Shown: positions 4,976-5,912 of the stretch, one piece after another
How positions within the stretch are numbered: the stretch's first letter is position 1
Layout: each line of letters opens with the position of its first letter
NCBI GenBank assembly: GCA_028717865.1
Contig: JAQUMZ010000184.1
Location: 1 to 5,912, forward strand
Direction of reading: 5' to 3'
Source: Elusimicrobiota bacterium
GTDB taxonomy: Bacteria; Elusimicrobiota; Elusimicrobia; UBA1565; UBA9628
DNA: 5,912 bases
Notes under the pieces: generated by a model
What the model was told of the DNA's origin: nothing
What the model saw: the letters and a program-made list of their open reading frames with translations, nothing else
Database searches by the model: none
Made by a program: the position numbers and the translations under genes

Positions 4976-5912
4976 ATGGACATGTTCTGTTATCAGTGCG
5001 AGCAAAACGCGGGCGGCAAGGGCTGTCAGAGGCTGGGCGTCTGCGGCAAGGAGCCCGCGGCGGCCGGGCGCATGGACGAGCTTATCCAGGAATGCGTCGG
5101 CATTTCCCGATACGCCCATCGCGCGCGCCGGCTCGGGGCCGCGGACCGCGGCATCGACGTGTTCGTGGTGGAGGCTCTTTTCACCACGGTGACCAATGTC
5201 AACTTCGATTCGGCGCGCCTGGCCGACTGGGTCGGCCGCGCCCGGAAGCTGAAGGCGGCGGCCCGGACCCTGTATGAGGAAGCCTGCCGCAAGGCCGGCC
5301 GGACGGCCGAGGCGGTGCCCGAACCCGCCTGCGCCGCCTCCGTCTCCGGCAAGCTCGCGGCGCTCGGCGCCGACGCCGGGGGGCTGCAGGAGCTGGTCAA
5401 GTACGGGCTCAAGGGCATGGCGGCCTACGCCGACCACGCGCGCATCCTCGGCGTGGAGGACGACGCGGTCTACGGCTTTTTCCACGAGGCCCTGGATTTC
5501 CTGGGCGACAATCCGTCCGATATCGGCCAGCTGACCGCCATGGCGCTCAAGGTCGGCGAGGTCAACCTCAAGGTCATGGAACTGCTCGACCGGGCCAACA
5601 CCGGGACCTACGGCCATCCCGAGCCGACCCGGGTCCGGATCACGCCGGTCAAGGGCAAGTGCATTTTGGTATCCGGGCATGATCTCAAGGACCTGCACGA
5701 CCTGCTGGAGCAGACCGCGGGCCAGGGGATCAACGTCTACACGCACGGCGAGATGCTGCCCTGCCTGGCCTATCCCGGCCTCAAGAAGCACAAGCACCTG
5801 GCCGGCAACTACGGCGGGGCCTGGCAGGACCAGCAGAAGGAGTTCGAGGCCTTTCCCCGCCCGATACTCATGACCACCAACTGCATCCAGAAGCCCAAGG
5901 ACTCCTACAAGG
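4976..5912 (+). CDS. hcp: Hybrid cluster protein (hydroxylamine reductase), 5' part
   Basis: The first 312 codons are present; family members have about 540-550 residues, so roughly 230 lie beyond the right edge. Hcp is a cytoplasmic Fe-S protein, reported to reduce hydroxylamine and to act as a high-affinity NO reductase in nitrosative stress. The N-terminus (MDMFCYQCEQN) holds C5, C8, C17 and C23 in a CX2CX8CX5C pattern for the cubane cluster. Hybrid-cluster ligands follow at family spacing: H235 (SGHDL), E259 (HGEML) and C303 (MTTNC). The 24- and 44-residue intervals equal those of the Desulfovibrio vulgaris protein (H244, E268, C312). YTHGEMLP and HLAGNYGGAWQDQ are near-invariant family segments. 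The remaining ligands are outside the window. ATG 4976 is chosen, but ATG 4982 would give the common MFCYQC start. Expression probably depends on the adjacent Crp/Fnr regulator. Confidence 0.97.
   Translation, partial: MDMFCYQCEQNAGGKGCQRLGVCGKEPAAAGRMDELIQECVGISRYAHRARRLGAADRGIDVFVVEALFTTVTNVNFDSARLADWVGRARKLKAAARTLYEEACRKAGRTAEAVPEPACAASVSGKLAALGADAGGLQELVKYGLKGMAAYADHARILGVEDDAVYGFFHEALDFLGDNPSDIGQLTAMALKVGEVNLKVMELLDRANTGTYGHPEPTRVRITPVKGKCILVSGHDLKDLHDLLEQTAGQGINVYTHGEMLPCLAYPGLKKHKHLAGNYGGAWQDQQKEFEAFPRPILMTTNCIQKPKDSYK

Noticed and set aside
4916..5797. 293-codon minus-strand open frame opposite hcp
   Set aside because: The plus strand has unmistakable Hcp ligands at family spacing. 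The minus frame is open only because of GC-rich codon bias.

Overview
This GC-rich window carries five protein genes, two of them cut by the window ends, and one 501-bp structured intergenic region. There is no rRNA or tRNA gene, CRISPR array or transposase. The gene content (two GT-C type membrane glycosyltransferase-like proteins, a Crp/Fnr regulator and a hybrid cluster protein) suggests a free-living, probably anaerobic or facultative GC-rich bacterium. I cannot assign a phylum. Deltaproteobacteria-like or Elusimicrobiota-like lineages would fit, but that is a guess.

Layout: (1) positions 1-1178 (+) hold the 3' part of an unrecognised protein with an alpha/alpha-barrel look. (2) Positions 1195-2556 (+) hold a multi-spanning membrane protein of the TMTC-like GT-C type with a short C-terminal TPR. 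(3) Positions 2508-3716 (-) hold a DUF2029/GT87-type polyprenyl-phosphate-sugar-dependent glycosyltransferase, whose 3' end overlaps gene 2 tail to tail by 49 bp. (4) Positions 3717-4217 lie between divergent genes, have no credible gene and are packed with hairpins. They include a two-copy, two-hairpin repeat unit in which the second stem differs by four compensated base pairs. (5) Positions 4218-4898 (+) hold a Crp/Fnr-family regulator without an Fe-S cysteine cluster. (6) From 4976 (+) lies hcp, encoding the hybrid cluster protein, which continues past the right edge.

Regulation: a near-consensus FNR-type box (TTGAC-N4-ATCAA, 4906-4919) sits between the regulator and hcp. It is centred exactly 41.5 bp upstream of the start site predicted from a CATAAT -10 box. 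The regulator keeps the E-x-x-S-R recognition-helix signature that reads such half-sites. Regulator, box and hcp therefore look like a self-contained HcpR/DNR-like nitrosative-stress module. Three of the four genes whose starts are visible have a TATAAT-like hexamer 6-8 nt before the start codon and no usable Shine-Dalgarno sequence, which points to leaderless transcripts. Only hcp has a leader and a strong Shine-Dalgarno sequence. The two membrane glycosyltransferase-like genes suggest surface or lipid-linked glycan work, unrelated to the hcp module apart from proximity.
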